From: Bacillota bacterium
GTDB taxonomy: Bacteria; Bacillota_A; Clostridia; Peptostreptococcales; Anaerovoracaceae
Assembly: GCA_017438085.1 (NCBI GenBank)
Contig: JAFRWH010000112.1
Span: 1 to 14,443, forward strand
Direction of reading: 5' to 3'
Length of the DNA: 14,443 bases
In this document: in pieces, positions 1 to 8,023 of the stretch
How the letters are laid out: each line of letters starts with the position of its first letter
Numbering within the stretch: the stretch's first letter is position 1
Made by a program: the position numbers and the translations under genes
Notes under the pieces: model-generated
Told to the model about the DNA's origin: nothing
Seen by the model: only the letters and a program-made list of their open reading frames with translations
Databases searched by the model: none

Positions 1-86
1 AATCATGTTTTTCGGCTTAAACAATTCAGTAGATGTGTCCATTATTATTAAAAGTGTTGAATAGGCCACATAAAGAGGTGTTGAAA

Positions 87-674
87 ATGCGTATTAACTG
101 CTTGTTTTTTGATGACTATGAGACTCTGGATATATTCGGTCCTATTGAAGTTCTTTCAAGGATAGATGGCGCTGAACTGCGCTATATATCCATGGATGGC
201 GGCAATGTAAAGAGCCGCCAGGGTTTCAGTATTCAGACAGAAGCTGCTGAAAGCACGGAAAAGGGCGGCATACTGGTAATACCTGGAGGTATGGGCACAA
301 GAAAACTGGTTAATGATGCTGCTTTTATATCTGAGCTGAAGGAGCTTTGCCGGAATTCTGAGTATGTTCTCACCATATGCACCGGATCGGCGCTGCTTGC
401 TAAAACCGGGCTTATAGACGGAGCCAAAGCGACATCAAACAAGCGAGCTTTTGACTGGGTAAGATCCGTGTCGGGTGATGTTGACTGGCTGGCAAGGGCA
501 AGATGGGCTTCTGACGGCAAATACTATACAGCATCCGGTGTTTCCGCAGGCATCGATATGGCTCTCGGTTTTATAAGCGATAGATACGGCGCGGAAAAGG
601 CAGAGCAGATAGCTGCAGGAATCGAATATGTCTGGAACAGGGACAAGTACGAGGATCCTTTTGCAAGGGAATAA
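87..674 (+). CDS. DJ-1/PfpI family protein (isonitrile hydratase-like)
   Basis: The 195-residue product belongs to the DJ-1/PfpI branch of the class I glutamine amidotransferase fold. Visible marks are the VIPGG strand-loop at about 64-68, the nucleophile-elbow TICTGS with Cys98, and the following segment ALLAKTGLIDGAKATSN, typical of the family. Asp15 in TLDIFGP and Cys98 lie where isocyanide hydratase-like members carry their Asp/Cys pair, so a small-molecule hydratase role is possible; other relatives are chaperones, glyoxalases or of unknown function, so the substrate is not assigned. The frame is open upstream to 33, but ATG 87 follows AGAGGTG at a good distance and begins at the family's usual first strand (MRINCLFFDDYETLDIFGP). 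There is no signal peptide, so it should be cytoplasmic. Dut follows on the same strand after 150 bases. Confidence 0.88.
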   Translation: MRINCLFFDDYETLDIFGPIEVLSRIDGAELRYISMDGGNVKSRQGFSIQTEAAESTEKGGILVIPGGMGTRKLVNDAAFISELKELCRNSEYVLTICTGSALLAKTGLIDGAKATSNKRAFDWVRSVSGDVDWLARARWASDGKYYTASGVSAGIDMALGFISDRYGAEKAEQIAAGIEYVWNRDKYEDPFARE

Positions 675-824
675 AAGCCTTTGTCGGGTATAGGTATAAT
701 TCTTATAAACAGAGTTCCACATGGATAAAAGGATACGCATGAACAGTACGGCGCACATGAAAGGATACATCTTGAAGGTTAAAAGTTCTTTCTTGTTCCA
801 TGTCCGATTTTGATGGGGTTTAAT

Positions 825-1274
825 ATGCAAAGAATAGCTGAATTTGAGATAGTAAAGGGGCTGGATTTTGAGCCGGAGCTGCCGGTGCGTGCTACCGCAG
901 GGTCTGCGGGCTACGACATCAAGACCCCTGTGGATATTAAGCTGGCTCCGGGAGAAAGCTTAAGAGTCGCAACAGGCCTCAGGTGCCGCATCGCCGAGGG
1001 CTGGGTGCTGCTCATAATGCCTAAATCCGGGCTTGGTTTTAAGTACAGGCTGCAGCTTGACAACACTGTGGGCGTCATAGACTCTGATTATTACTTTGCG
1101 GACAATCAGGGCCATATACAGATACAGATAACAAACGACAGCAGGGAGGGCAAAATGCTGGAGATCCCTGCCGGCAAAGCCTTTGCACAGGGCATATTCG
1201 TGCCCTTCGGCATCACTGAAAGCGATGCTGCTGAAGGAGAAAGACATGGCGGCTTCGGCTCAACAGATGCATAA
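825..1274 (+). CDS. dut: dUTPase (deoxyuridine triphosphate nucleotidohydrolase)
   Basis: This cytoplasmic enzyme cleaves dUTP to dUMP and pyrophosphate, keeping uracil out of DNA and supplying dUMP for thymidylate synthesis. The 149-residue product shows the five trimeric dUTPase motifs in order: AGSAGYDI, MPKSGLGF, the catalytic-Asp motif NTVGVIDSDYY, the GKAFAQGIF motif, and a C-terminal glycine-rich GGFGSTD that closes over the substrate. The stretch after motif 3 (YYFADNQGHI) is longer than the E. coli YRGEI form; I recall a similar extension in clostridial dUTPases. Starts at TTG 810 or ATG 813 are possible, but ATG 825 has GGGG at 815-818, correctly spaced. It lies near the dGTPase-like gene, another dNTP-pool enzyme. 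Confidence 0.93.
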   Translation: MQRIAEFEIVKGLDFEPELPVRATAGSAGYDIKTPVDIKLAPGESLRVATGLRCRIAEGWVLLIMPKSGLGFKYRLQLDNTVGVIDSDYYFADNQGHIQIQITNDSREGKMLEIPAGKAFAQGIFVPFGITESDAAEGERHGGFGSTDA

Positions 1275-1306
1275 TAATTTATTATTCTGATCGCAAGGAG
1301 AAAGAT

Positions 1307-1633
1307 ATGCCTCAGCTTATTTTTAAGAATGTAACCAAAGAAAACTATGTAAAGCTTGCGAAGCCAATCAGCGAAAGAGTCGCAGCAATTATCGATGTTC
1401 CTGTGGACTATATAGTGGCAGAATACAGCGGAGCCACCTTTATCCGGGGAGGAGAAGTTGATGAGCATTCCGCCATGGTCTGGGTCTCCTGAAAAAAACG
1501 GACACCAGAAATGCAGGCTGAGGTTGCCGAGGCCATTGCCGACGAGCTTTTCAGGGCAGGCTACGACCCGGTGGAAGTTGTTTACGACAATCTTGATATG
1601 AATGATTTCTACGAATTCAAAAAGAAAGAATAG
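1307..1633 (+). pseudogene. DUF1904-like small protein, frame interrupted by an in-frame UGA at 1490-1492
   Basis: ATG 1307 follows AAGGAGAAAG and opens a frame reading MPQLIFKNV..., which resembles DUF1904 (tautomerase-like fold, function unknown). It stops after 61 codons at TGA 1490-1492. The same frame then stays open to TAG 1631-1633 and still reads like the C-terminal half of the same family (RTPEMQAEVAEAIADELF, then VEVVYDNLDMNDFYE). The whole frame is 108 codons plus stop, about the family length. By my recollection the family has a conserved Trp where the TGA falls, so one G-to-A change (TGG to TGA) would explain it. Alternatives are readthrough, selenocysteine or a base error. No good Shine-Dalgarno precedes the later in-frame ATG 1511. 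The dGTPase-like gene begins 14 bases after the TAG, so the two are probably cotranscribed. Confidence 0.7.
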
Positions 1634-1647
1634 CAGAACAGATCGAT

Positions 1648-2664
1648 ATGGTACTCAGAGAAGAACTTGAAAGAAGAGAAATCGAACTGCTCTCTCCATA
1701 TGCGGCAAAGGCGGCGGAGAGCAGCGGGAGGCTTACAGAAGAGGAGCCGGATGATTTCAGAACTATCTATCAGCGCGACCGGGACCGCATAATCCACTGC
1801 AAGGCGTTCCGCCGGCTGATGCACAAAACTCAGGTGTTCATGGCTCCCGAAGGGGATCATTTTTCAACCCGGCTTACACACACGCTGGAGGTGTCACAGA
1901 TAGCCAGGACCATTTCCCGCGCTCTGAATCTGAACGAAGACCTTACGGAAGCCATAGCCATGGGACACGATCTTGGTCACACGCCATTTGGTCATGCAGG
2001 CGAACGCTTCCTGAACGAGATCCATCCCGGCGGCTTTTCCCACAACATTCAGAGCCTGAGAGTAGTGGATGAGCTCGAAAAGCGCAGAAACGGAAAGCCC
2101 ATGAACCTCAGCATGGAGGTAAGGGACGGGATCGTCAATCACTCCGGTCCCAACAAGCCGTATACTCTTGAAGGGGCTGTGGTAAGGTTTTCGGACCGCA
2201 TAGCCTATATCAATCACGACATCGACGATGCTATAAGAGCCGGGATAATAACTCAGAGCGTTCTTCCGAAGGACTGCCTTGAGGTACTCGGCGAGACCCA
2301 CGGAGAGCGCATCAACAATCTGGTTATGGATATAGTGCGCTGCAGCGACGGTCAGAGGGAGATAGTTCAGTCGAGCGTTATGGGCCAGTACATGAACAAG
2401 CTGAGGGACTTCATGTTCGAAGCTGTTTATTTCAACCCGCTGGTAAAGGAAAACGAAGAGCAGAATAAGATCGGCAGCCTTATAAAGGGCCTCTATGACT
2501 ATTATCTGTCCCATCCTGAGGATCTACCGGCGGATGAAAAGCTTCAGCTTGACATGGACAGCACGGCTGAAGTAGTAAAGGACTACATTGCAGGAATGAC
2601 AGACCGCTATGCCATCAATGTTTACGAGAATCTCTTCATACCAAAAGCGTGGAGCATCAATTAG
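1648..2664 (+). CDS. dgt: dGTPase-like deoxynucleoside triphosphate triphosphohydrolase (HD domain)
   Basis: The 338-residue HD-superfamily phosphohydrolase is of the type that splits a dNTP into deoxynucleoside and triphosphate. The metal ligands expected for the HD fold are visible: H78 (RLTHT), H107-D108 (GHDLGHTPFGH) and D183 (RFSDRIAY). The signature YQRDRDRIIHCKAFRRLMHKT at about 41-61 is characteristic of dGTPase-like proteins. The start MVLREELERREIELLSPYA matches the family's usual N-terminus, although the Shine-Dalgarno is weak. A gene of this type directly before dnaG-rpoD is a common clostridial arrangement, suggesting a role in dNTP balance for replication. Substrate preference cannot be read from sequence; many relatives are broad dNTPases. 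A strong terminator follows at 2689. Confidence 0.92.
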   Translation: MVLREELERREIELLSPYAAKAAESSGRLTEEEPDDFRTIYQRDRDRIIHCKAFRRLMHKTQVFMAPEGDHFSTRLTHTLEVSQIARTISRALNLNEDLTEAIAMGHDLGHTPFGHAGERFLNEIHPGGFSHNIQSLRVVDELEKRRNGKPMNLSMEVRDGIVNHSGPNKPYTLEGAVVRFSDRIAYINHDIDDAIRAGIITQSVLPKDCLEVLGETHGERINNLVMDIVRCSDGQREIVQSSVMGQYMNKLRDFMFEAVYFNPLVKENEEQNKIGSLIKGLYDYYLSHPEDLPADEKLQLDMDSTAEVVKDYIAGMTDRYAINVYENLFIPKAWSIN

Positions 2665-2688
2665 CCTGCTTTGAAGCTGAAACAGCAT

Positions 2689-2713
2689 CCGGGAGCTTTC
2701 TCCCGGTTTTTTT
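2689..2713 (+). terminator. Rho-independent terminator after dgt
   Basis: CCGGGAG (2689-2695) pairs with CTCCCGG (2700-2706) around a CTTT loop, and seven T residues follow at 2707-2713. It lies 24 bases after the dgt stop and 60 before dnaG, so it should end or attenuate transcription between them. A second, weaker A-rich/T-rich imperfect hairpin lies just downstream (about 2721-2742). I see no convincing separate promoter for dnaG in the remaining bases. Confidence 0.88.
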
Positions 2714-2772
2714 ATTTTATTAAAAAGGAAATCCTCTTTTTTTGTCGTATATGTATAGCGCAAGGAGAAATA

Positions 2773-4548
2773 ATGGCTCAGAGATCCTACAGTTCGGCAA
2801 TTGAAGAGATAAAAAGCAGGTGCAACATTGTGGATGTAATATCTCCGGTGGTGCCTCTGAAACGTACAGGGGCTAACTGGAAGGGCTGCTGCCCGTTCCA
2901 CAAAGAAAAGACACCTTCTTTTGTTGTGTCCGAGCAGCGTCAGAGCTATCACTGCTTCGGCTGCGGAGTCGGCGGGGATGTGATCACTTTCACAGAAAAG
3001 TATTACAACCTGGACTTTCCTGAGGCTGTAGAAAAACTGGCTAACCAGTACGGCATTCAGATAGATACGGTCTACAGCCAGCAGGGGAAAAAGAGGGAGC
3101 CCTATTACGAGCTCAACAAGCAGGCTGCAAGGCATTTCTACAAAAACCTTGCCTCCGGCTGGAATCCGGGCCTTGAATATCTGAACAAGAGAAAGCTCAC
3201 AGCTGAGACGGTCAAAACCTTCTGGATAGGCTATGCGGCCAACGAATGGACCGACATGACGGATGCTCTGATAAAGCAGGGTGCGGACAGGAACATGCTG
3301 GTGGAGCTGGGGCTCTGTTCTGAGAAAAACAAAAGAGTCTATGACAAGTATCGCAGCCGTCTGATATTCCCGATAGTAAACACTCAGGGCAAGATAATAG
3401 GCTTCGGCGGCCGCATAATAGGCGATGGCGAGCCGAAATACCTGAATTCTCCCGAATCTCTGGTGTTTCAGAAGAAAAATAATCTTTACGGGCTGAATGT
3501 TACCCGTCAGGAAATACAAAAAGAAGGCTATGCCATAGTCGTTGAAGGCTACATGGACATGGTGAGCCTCTATCAGGGAGGCGTTAAGAACGCTGTGGCT
3601 ACGCTGGGAACCGCACTGACTCCCGAGCAGGCCAAGCTTCTGTCCAGGTATACTCAAAGCGTTGTGCTCTGCTATGATGCGGATGCAGCAGGTATAAAGG
3701 CTGCTATAAGAGGCATAGATGTGCTCCGACACGCCGGTCTGGAGGTCAAGGTCCTGCATGTGGATGACGGAAAAGATCCGGACGAGTACATACAGAAGCA
3801 CGGAAGAGATGAATTTATAAATCTGGTAAAAAACAAAGCTCTTCCGGATGTGGAATACAAGATGGCCCTCATTGCCAGAAAGTATGATGTACGCAAGACT
3901 GACGAAAGTATCAAGTTCTTCAGGGCAGCAGCAAGAGTCCTGAAGGAATTGTCTCCTGTAGAACAAGATGTTTACATAAAAAACATTTCGTCTAAATACC
4001 GGATATCTGAAGGTGCGTTAAGGGATGAGATCAGCGGCATCCCCAGTCCTTCGTCGGATGTGAGGGTCGTTCCGCAGAGAGCGGAAGAGCAGGAAAGTCT
4101 TGATCCGGGTGAAGAACCGGACATCCTTGAGAGAACGCTCATTAGGCTGATGATCATAAAGAGCGACTACTTTATAAGGCTCAAGGCTTATCCCGGCGCG
4201 ATCAGATCCGGCCTCGGCATCGGCATCCTGAACGCCTTTGAAGCCCAGTATAGGGAAGGTGAAGACTTCGACATAGCAGATGTGCGGGATGCCCTGGATT
4301 ACGATGAGCTGGAGTATTTCAACCGGATAATGCAGGAGGTGCAGCCGGGTGAGGACGATGAAAAGGCCTTCCAGGAGTGCATACGGACGCTTGAGCACCG
4401 CAGAATAGACGCAAGAATAGAAGAAATAAAGGACATCCTGACCATGAGCGACGAGACTGTGGATCAGGAATACATAACTAAGTTAACACTTGAGCTTCAG
4501 ACGCTCAGCAAAAATAGAGCTTCCGCAACTAAGGCGGGAAAGGGGTAA
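2773..4548 (+). CDS. dnaG: DNA primase
   Basis: This enzyme makes the RNA primers for lagging-strand and fork restart synthesis, working with the replicative helicase. The 591-residue product has the normal layout. An N-terminal zinc-binding domain uses C40, H43, C61 and C64 (CCPFH and HCFGC). The central catalytic core includes [19 protein letters not shown] at about 196-214. The TOPRIM domain has E258 (VVEGYMD), D302 and D304 (YDAD), followed by DGKDPDEY at about 332-339. A less conserved C-terminal helicase-binding region follows. The frame is open upstream to 2671, but ATG 2773 is chosen because AAGGAGA (2762-2768) sits at ideal distance and [16 protein letters not shown] is the usual DnaG start. 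The rpoD gene begins 2 bases after its stop, so the two are translated from one transcript. Confidence 0.97.
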   Translation: MAQRSYSSAIEEIKSRCNIVDVISPVVPLKRTGANWKGCCPFHKEKTPSFVVSEQRQSYHCFGCGVGGDVITFTEKYYNLDFPEAVEKLANQYGIQIDTVYSQQGKKREPYYELNKQAARHFYKNLASGWNPGLEYLNKRKLTAETVKTFWIGYAANEWTDMTDALIKQGADRNMLVELGLCSEKNKRVYDKYRSRLIFPIVNTQGKIIGFGGRIIGDGEPKYLNSPESLVFQKKNNLYGLNVTRQEIQKEGYAIVVEGYMDMVSLYQGGVKNAVATLGTALTPEQAKLLSRYTQSVVLCYDADAAGIKAAIRGIDVLRHAGLEVKVLHVDDGKDPDEYIQKHGRDEFINLVKNKALPDVEYKMALIARKYDVRKTDESIKFFRAAARVLKELSPVEQDVYIKNISSKYRISEGALRDEISGIPSPSSDVRVVPQRAEEQESLDPGEEPDILERTLIRLMIIKSDYFIRLKAYPGAIRSGLGIGILNAFEAQYREGEDFDIADVRDALDYDELEYFNRIMQEVQPGEDDEKAFQECIRTLEHRRIDARIEEIKDILTMSDETVDQEYITKLTLELQTLSKNRASATKAGKG

Positions 4549-4550
4549 AA

Positions 4551-5708
4551 ATGGATTTTCAGTTAGAGAAGTACGTGACTAACGAAAAGAAGCTGGAACA
4601 GTTCAATTCCACTCTTGAGAAGGCAAAGAAGAGCGGCGAGATAAAACTGCAGGATGTAAACGAGATCCTGAGCGAAATGAATGCCGACGGAAACAGAGAG
4701 GATGCTTTCTTTGAAGAACTGGAGCAGAACGGTATAAGCGTGATCGCTGATGCGGATGATGACTATCTTCAGGATGTGCTGGATATCGAGCCTGATGACG
4801 ATCTTGAGAACGATGCCGACATTCAGGACCTGGTAAGCGAAGCTGAAGAGGATAATCTTGAAGATTTACATAAAAGTCTTACTGTTGATGACCCTGTAAG
4901 AATGTACCTTAAGGAGATTGGTTCTTATCAGCTCCTCAATGCCGATGAGGAAATGGAACTGGCTAAGCGCATGGAGGATGGCGATAAGGAAGCCAAGGAC
5001 ATGCTCTGCAATGCTAATCTCAGGCTGGTTGTTTCCATAGCCAAGCGCTATGTAGGCCGCGGCATGGCATTTCTTGACCTCATTCAGGAGGGCAATCTCG
5101 GTCTGATGAAGGCTGTTGACAAGTTCGACTGGAGAAGAGGCTTCAAGTTCTCCACCTATGCTACATGGTGGATCAGACAGGCCATAACCAGATCCATTGC
5201 AGATCAGGGCAGGACCATACGTATCCCTGTGCACATGGTCGAGACAATAAATAAGCAGATCCGCGTAACCAGGCAGCTGGTACAGGATTACGGCAGGGAT
5301 CCCAGCCCCGAAGAGATCGCAAGAGAGATGGGTATAAGCCCGGAGAAGGTCCGTGAGATCTCAAAGATCGCTCAGGAGCCGGTCTCACTTGAAACTCCTA
5401 TCGGCGAAGAGGAAGATTCTCACCTCGGCGATTTCATTCCCGATGAAGTTGCGCTGTCTCCTGCAGATGCTGCTGCTTTCTCCATGCTCAAGGAACAGCT
5501 GGATGAGGTACTCAGCACTCTTACCGAAAGAGAGCAGAAGGTGCTCAGGCTCAGATTCGGCCTCGATGACGGACGTCAGAGGACTCTGGAGGAGGTAGGC
5601 CAGGAGTTTGATGTTACCAGAGAGCGTATACGTCAGATCGAAGCCAAGGCGCTCAGAAAGCTTCGTCATCCCTCCAGGAGTAGAAAGCTCAAGGATTATC
5701 TGGATTAA
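4551..5708 (+). CDS. rpoD: RNA polymerase primary sigma factor
   Basis: This is the housekeeping sigma-70 (SigA) that directs RNA polymerase to -35/-10 promoters. The 385-residue protein has an acidic region 1.1 at about 1-105 and region 1.2 at about 113-145 ([11 protein letters not shown]). Region 2 runs from about 155 to 228 and carries the core-binding and -10 melting motifs ([31 protein letters not shown]). Region 3 runs from about 229 to 305. Region 4 spans about 315-380, with the -35 recognition helix-turn-helix [23 protein letters not shown]. No domain is missing; the size is that of Bacillus/Clostridium SigA, lacking the long spacer of the E. coli protein. ATG 4551 follows the dnaG stop directly, with AAAGGGG overlapping the end of dnaG, implying translational coupling. 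Confidence 0.98.
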   Translation: MDFQLEKYVTNEKKLEQFNSTLEKAKKSGEIKLQDVNEILSEMNADGNREDAFFEELEQNGISVIADADDDYLQDVLDIEPDDDLENDADIQDLVSEAEEDNLEDLHKSLTVDDPVRMYLKEIGSYQLLNADEEMELAKRMEDGDKEAKDMLCNANLRLVVSIAKRYVGRGMAFLDLIQEGNLGLMKAVDKFDWRRGFKFSTYATWWIRQAITRSIADQGRTIRIPVHMVETINKQIRVTRQLVQDYGRDPSPEEIAREMGISPEKVREISKIAQEPVSLETPIGEEEDSHLGDFIPDEVALSPADAAAFSMLKEQLDEVLSTLTEREQKVLRLRFGLDDGRQRTLEEVGQEFDVTRERIRQIEAKALRKLRHPSRSRKLKDYLD

Positions 5709-5725
5709 TTATTTAATAGATTCGA

Positions 5726-6475
5726 ATGATTTACAGCGAACGAATTCAAATGCTTGCAGAGCTGGTGGACAGCGAATCTGCGGCTGATATAGGGACTGAT
5801 CACGCTTATGTGCCCAGGCTCCTTCTGGAGAATGGCATCTGCAGCTATGTGATCGCTTCAGACATCAACGAAGGACCGCTTCAGATCGCAAAGGAGAACC
5901 TTCAGGATGTGGATCTGAAATCGAATCCATGGAGCGGCAGCGCAGAGTGTCATCTGCGGCTCGGACCCGGGCTAAGACCCATAGAAGCAGGGGAGGTCGA
6001 CAGCATAGTCATAGCCGGCATGGGCGGAGAGACTATCATAGAGATACTCGAAGCGGAGCCTGATAAGACAAAAAGCTTTAAGCAGTTCATCCTTCAGCCC
6101 AGGACCAAGACGGATCTGGTACGGAAGTGGCTTGCGGATAACGGCTTTTACATCGTGAACGAACTACTGGTAAAGGAAGGCCCAAGATACTGCCAGATAA
6201 TCGATGCAAGAACTGAACTGCCGGTGTTTTTTGCGGAATCGGGCGGAATGGCCGGAGCTCCTTACGAGCGCTTTCAGACCCCTGCAGACTATGTCTATCC
6301 TCCGTTCTATATAGAGGACATGCCGGATGTTCCGCTGATACGCGAGTATCTGGAAGCTGAAAGGCAGAAGACTGCAGAGATTATTAAAAACATGAAAAAT
6401 GCGGCAGATCCCGATCTTCAGGAGATAGGTTTCCGCCAGACAATACTTGAATACTTAAATAAAGTACTGATTTGA
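5726..6475 (+). CDS. trmK: tRNA (adenine(22)-N1)-methyltransferase
   Basis: The 249-residue class I SAM-dependent methyltransferase is of the TrmK family, which places N1-methyl on A22 in the tRNA D-loop region. The SAM-binding motif I is ADIGTDHAY (about 20-28), the acidic end of strand 2 is SDIN with D46, and the family-specific IAGMGGETI is at about 96-104. The segments FILQPR and NELLVKEGPRYCQII are also typical. The N-terminus (SERIQMLAELV) fits the family start at ATG 5726 although no strong Shine-Dalgarno is seen; the in-frame ATG 5750 would cut the first helix. It follows rpoD by 17 bases, as in many Clostridia. The gene commonly found next, an Nif3-like one, is absent here and rnpB follows instead. 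Confidence 0.93.
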   Translation: MIYSERIQMLAELVDSESAADIGTDHAYVPRLLLENGICSYVIASDINEGPLQIAKENLQDVDLKSNPWSGSAECHLRLGPGLRPIEAGEVDSIVIAGMGGETIIEILEAEPDKTKSFKQFILQPRTKTDLVRKWLADNGFYIVNELLVKEGPRYCQIIDARTELPVFFAESGGMAGAPYERFQTPADYVYPPFYIEDMPDVPLIREYLEAERQKTAEIIKNMKNAADPDLQEIGFRQTILEYLNKVLI

Positions 6476-6482
6476 TCTTTAT

Positions 6483-6860
6483 GTGAGTAGTCCATGCAAT
6501 CGCGGGCTCCGGCAAAGTCCGGAGCGTGAGGAAAGTCCGGGCTCCACAGGGCGAGGATGCCGGCTAACGGCCGGCGGGGGTGACCCCAGGGAAAGTGCAA
6601 CAGAAAATAACCGCCTGCGTTTAACCCGCGCAGGCAAGGGTGAAAAGGCGGGGCAAGAGCCCACCGGGGCGGTGGTAACATCGTCCGTCAGTGTAAACCC
6701 CATCCGGAGCAAGACCAAGCAGGGAGCCAGGCGGGAAACCGAACCGGCTGAAAGGGGGCTGCCCGTCCCTTCCCGAGAGGTAGGTCGCTTGAGGCTGGCA
6801 GTAATGTCAGTCCTAGAAAGATGATTGCTTAATACAGAACCCGGCTTACGGGCTGCTCAC
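6483..6860 (+). ncRNA. rnpB: RNase P RNA, bacterial type A
   Basis: This is the catalytic RNA of ribonuclease P, which removes 5' leaders from tRNA precursors. The termini pair as helix P1: GTGAGTAGTCC (6483-6493) with GGGCTGCTCAC (6850-6860), 11 pairs including two G-U. P2 is seen as GCAATC (6496-6501) with GATTGC (6823-6828). Universally conserved blocks are present: GAGGAAAGTCCGGGCTCC (6528-6545), ACAGAAAATAACCGCC, the GGTGAAAAGGCGGGGCAAGA region, TAGAAAGATGATTGC, and CAGAACCCGGCTTA near the 3' end. Length (378) and layout fit type A. The gene starts 7 bases after the trmK stop. I see no convincing promoter in that gap, so transcription must start inside trmK or come from readthrough with 5' processing. 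A GTTTTT run follows the 3' end. Confidence 0.96.
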
Positions 6861-6877
6861 GTTTTTATTTATGTATA

Positions 6878-7191
6878 TTTCAACGGGTCCTGTCACAAGG
6901 CATCCTCCCATCAGCCTCCGCTGAAGCGTCGTTGATGGGTGCCCTCCTTATGCCACCCGTTGAAATAAATAACACCGACAAAATTATAACTTTCAACGGT
7001 TCCTGTCAGAAGGCATCCTCCCATCAGCCTCCGCAAAGGCGTCGTTGCTGGGTGCCCTCCTTATGCCACCCGTTGAAATAAATAACACAGACAAAATTAT
7101 AACTTTCAACGGGTCCTGTCACAAGGCATCCTCCCATCAGCCTCCGCAAAGGCGTCGTTGATGGGTGCCCTCCTTATGCCACCCGTTGAAA
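6878..7191. repeat. Three tandem 88-base hairpin elements at a 113-base period; candidate structured small RNAs
   Basis: Copies lie at 6878-6965, 6991-7078 and 7104-7191, separated by two 25-base A/T-rich linkers that differ at one base. Copies 1 and 3 differ at 3 of 88 positions, all in the four-base apical loop; copies 2 and 3 also differ at 3. Each copy folds on itself. An 11-bp closing stem (TTTCAACGGGT with ACCCGTTGAAA) surrounds GGCAT/ATGCC, then CCCATCA/TGATGGG, then an apical CGC/GCG stem. On the plus strand the 3' internal loop is a C-rich TGCCCTCCTT. No T-tract follows any copy, and there is no ORF with a credible start. I do not recognise the family. A set of sibling RNAs, a DNA-level palindromic repeat or a regulatory leader array are all possible. 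Confidence 0.85.
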
Positions 7192-7247
7192 TATAGCTAA
7201 GAACTAAATCGTTTTTGGACTAATAGATTGTTTTGGGAGATCGGTAT

Positions 7248-8003
7248 ATGAAGATCGTCACATGGAATGTCAATGGTATCAGGGCCTGCATTGGAAAAGG
7301 CCTGATAGACTATATACAGCAGGAGGATGCGGATATCTTCTGCATTCAGGAGACCAAATGCCAGCCGGGTCAGGCTCCCGTGGACCTGCCTCAGTATACC
7401 GAGTACTGGAATTCAGCCGTAAAAAAAGGCTATTCCGGCACTGCCATATTCACAAAGCACGAGCCTTTGTCCGTCAACTATGATATAAATGCCGAGGGAC
7501 ACGATACGGAGGGGAGAGCCATAACTCTGGAGTACCCGGATTTTTACATGGTCACGAATTACACTCCCAACGCCCAGGACGGTCTGGCAAGAATAGACTA
7601 CAGGCTTCAGTGGGAGGCTGCAAACCGTGAGTATTTAAAGGAGCTTGACAGTAAAAAGCCTGTAATCCTCTGCGGCGATCTGAATGTGGCGCACCAGGAG
7701 ATTGACCTGAAAAACCCCAAGACCAATGTGGGCAATCCCGGCTTCTCCGATGAGGAGCGGGAGGCCTTCGGTCAGCTGCTTTCCTGCGGCTTCACAGATG
7801 CCTTCCGTTATCTCTATCCCGACCGCATAGACGCCTATACCTGGTGGTCCTACCGTATGAGAGCACGGGAAAGGAACGTGGGGTGGAGGATAGACTATTT
7901 TGTGGTCTCAGACCGCCTGGTGCCTAAGGTCAGGGATGTACAGATCAGAGACCAGGTCTTCGGCTCCGACCACTGCCCGGTGGTTCTGGATATAGAGCTT
8001 TAG
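7248..8003 (+). CDS. exoA: Exodeoxyribonuclease III (AP endonuclease, ExoA/Xth family)
   Basis: This is a base-excision-repair nuclease that cuts DNA at abasic sites and has 3'-5' exonuclease and 3'-phosphatase activity in characterised relatives. The 251-residue protein keeps the catalytic set of the endonuclease/exonuclease/phosphatase fold: N7 (TWNVNGIR), E35 (QETKC), Y105 (TNYTPN), D144 and N146 (GDLNVAH), and D241-H242 (SDHCPV). The block YTWWSYRMRARERNVGWRIDY is also typical of the family. The frame is open from a TTG at 7233, but ATG 7248 has GGGAGA (7235-7240) at proper spacing and gives the family's canonical MKIVTWN start. It stands alone between the tandem repeats and a strong terminator, so it is probably monocistronic. 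Confidence 0.95.
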   Translation: MKIVTWNVNGIRACIGKGLIDYIQQEDADIFCIQETKCQPGQAPVDLPQYTEYWNSAVKKGYSGTAIFTKHEPLSVNYDINAEGHDTEGRAITLEYPDFYMVTNYTPNAQDGLARIDYRLQWEAANREYLKELDSKKPVILCGDLNVAHQEIDLKNPKTNVGNPGFSDEEREAFGQLLSCGFTDAFRYLYPDRIDAYTWWSYRMRARERNVGWRIDYFVVSDRLVPKVRDVQIRDQVFGSDHCPVVLDIEL

Positions 8004-8023
8004 ATATTTCAAATAATGATCGG

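Noticed and set aside
695..700. TATAAT between the DJ-1 gene and dut as a dut promoter
   Set aside because: No acceptable -35 or extended -10 accompanies it; the hexamer alone is not enough.
1490..1530. Selenocysteine insertion at the UGA of the DUF1904-like gene
   Set aside because: The only downstream stem is three plus three pairs with a 15-base loop, unlike a convincing bacterial SECIS, and the family residue appears to be Trp. Kept only as an alternative in the finding.
2524..3966. Long minus-strand open frame of 480 codons opposite dnaG
   Set aside because: It mirrors the dnaG coding frame, has no Shine-Dalgarno or family resemblance, and its length follows from the codon bias of the real gene.
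6565..6580. Match between GCCGGCGGGGGT in rnpB and the 3' end of tRNA-Leu as an att repeat
   Set aside because: It is a short G/C-rich similarity inside an essential conserved RNA, with a gap relative to the tRNA; no integrase is present.
6483..6824. Plus-strand open frame of 113 codons
   Set aside because: It lies wholly inside RNase P RNA, whose conserved sequence blocks and P1 pairing explain every base.
6878..7191. CRISPR array
   Set aside because: Repeats are 88 bases with nearly identical 25-base linkers; CRISPR has short repeats and unique spacers. No cas genes are present.
6878..7191. Minus-strand mini-ORFs using the GGGAGG that each repeat presents in that direction
   Set aside because: The only frames are seven-codon chance peptides such as MPCDRTR, fixed by the palindrome and not by coding.
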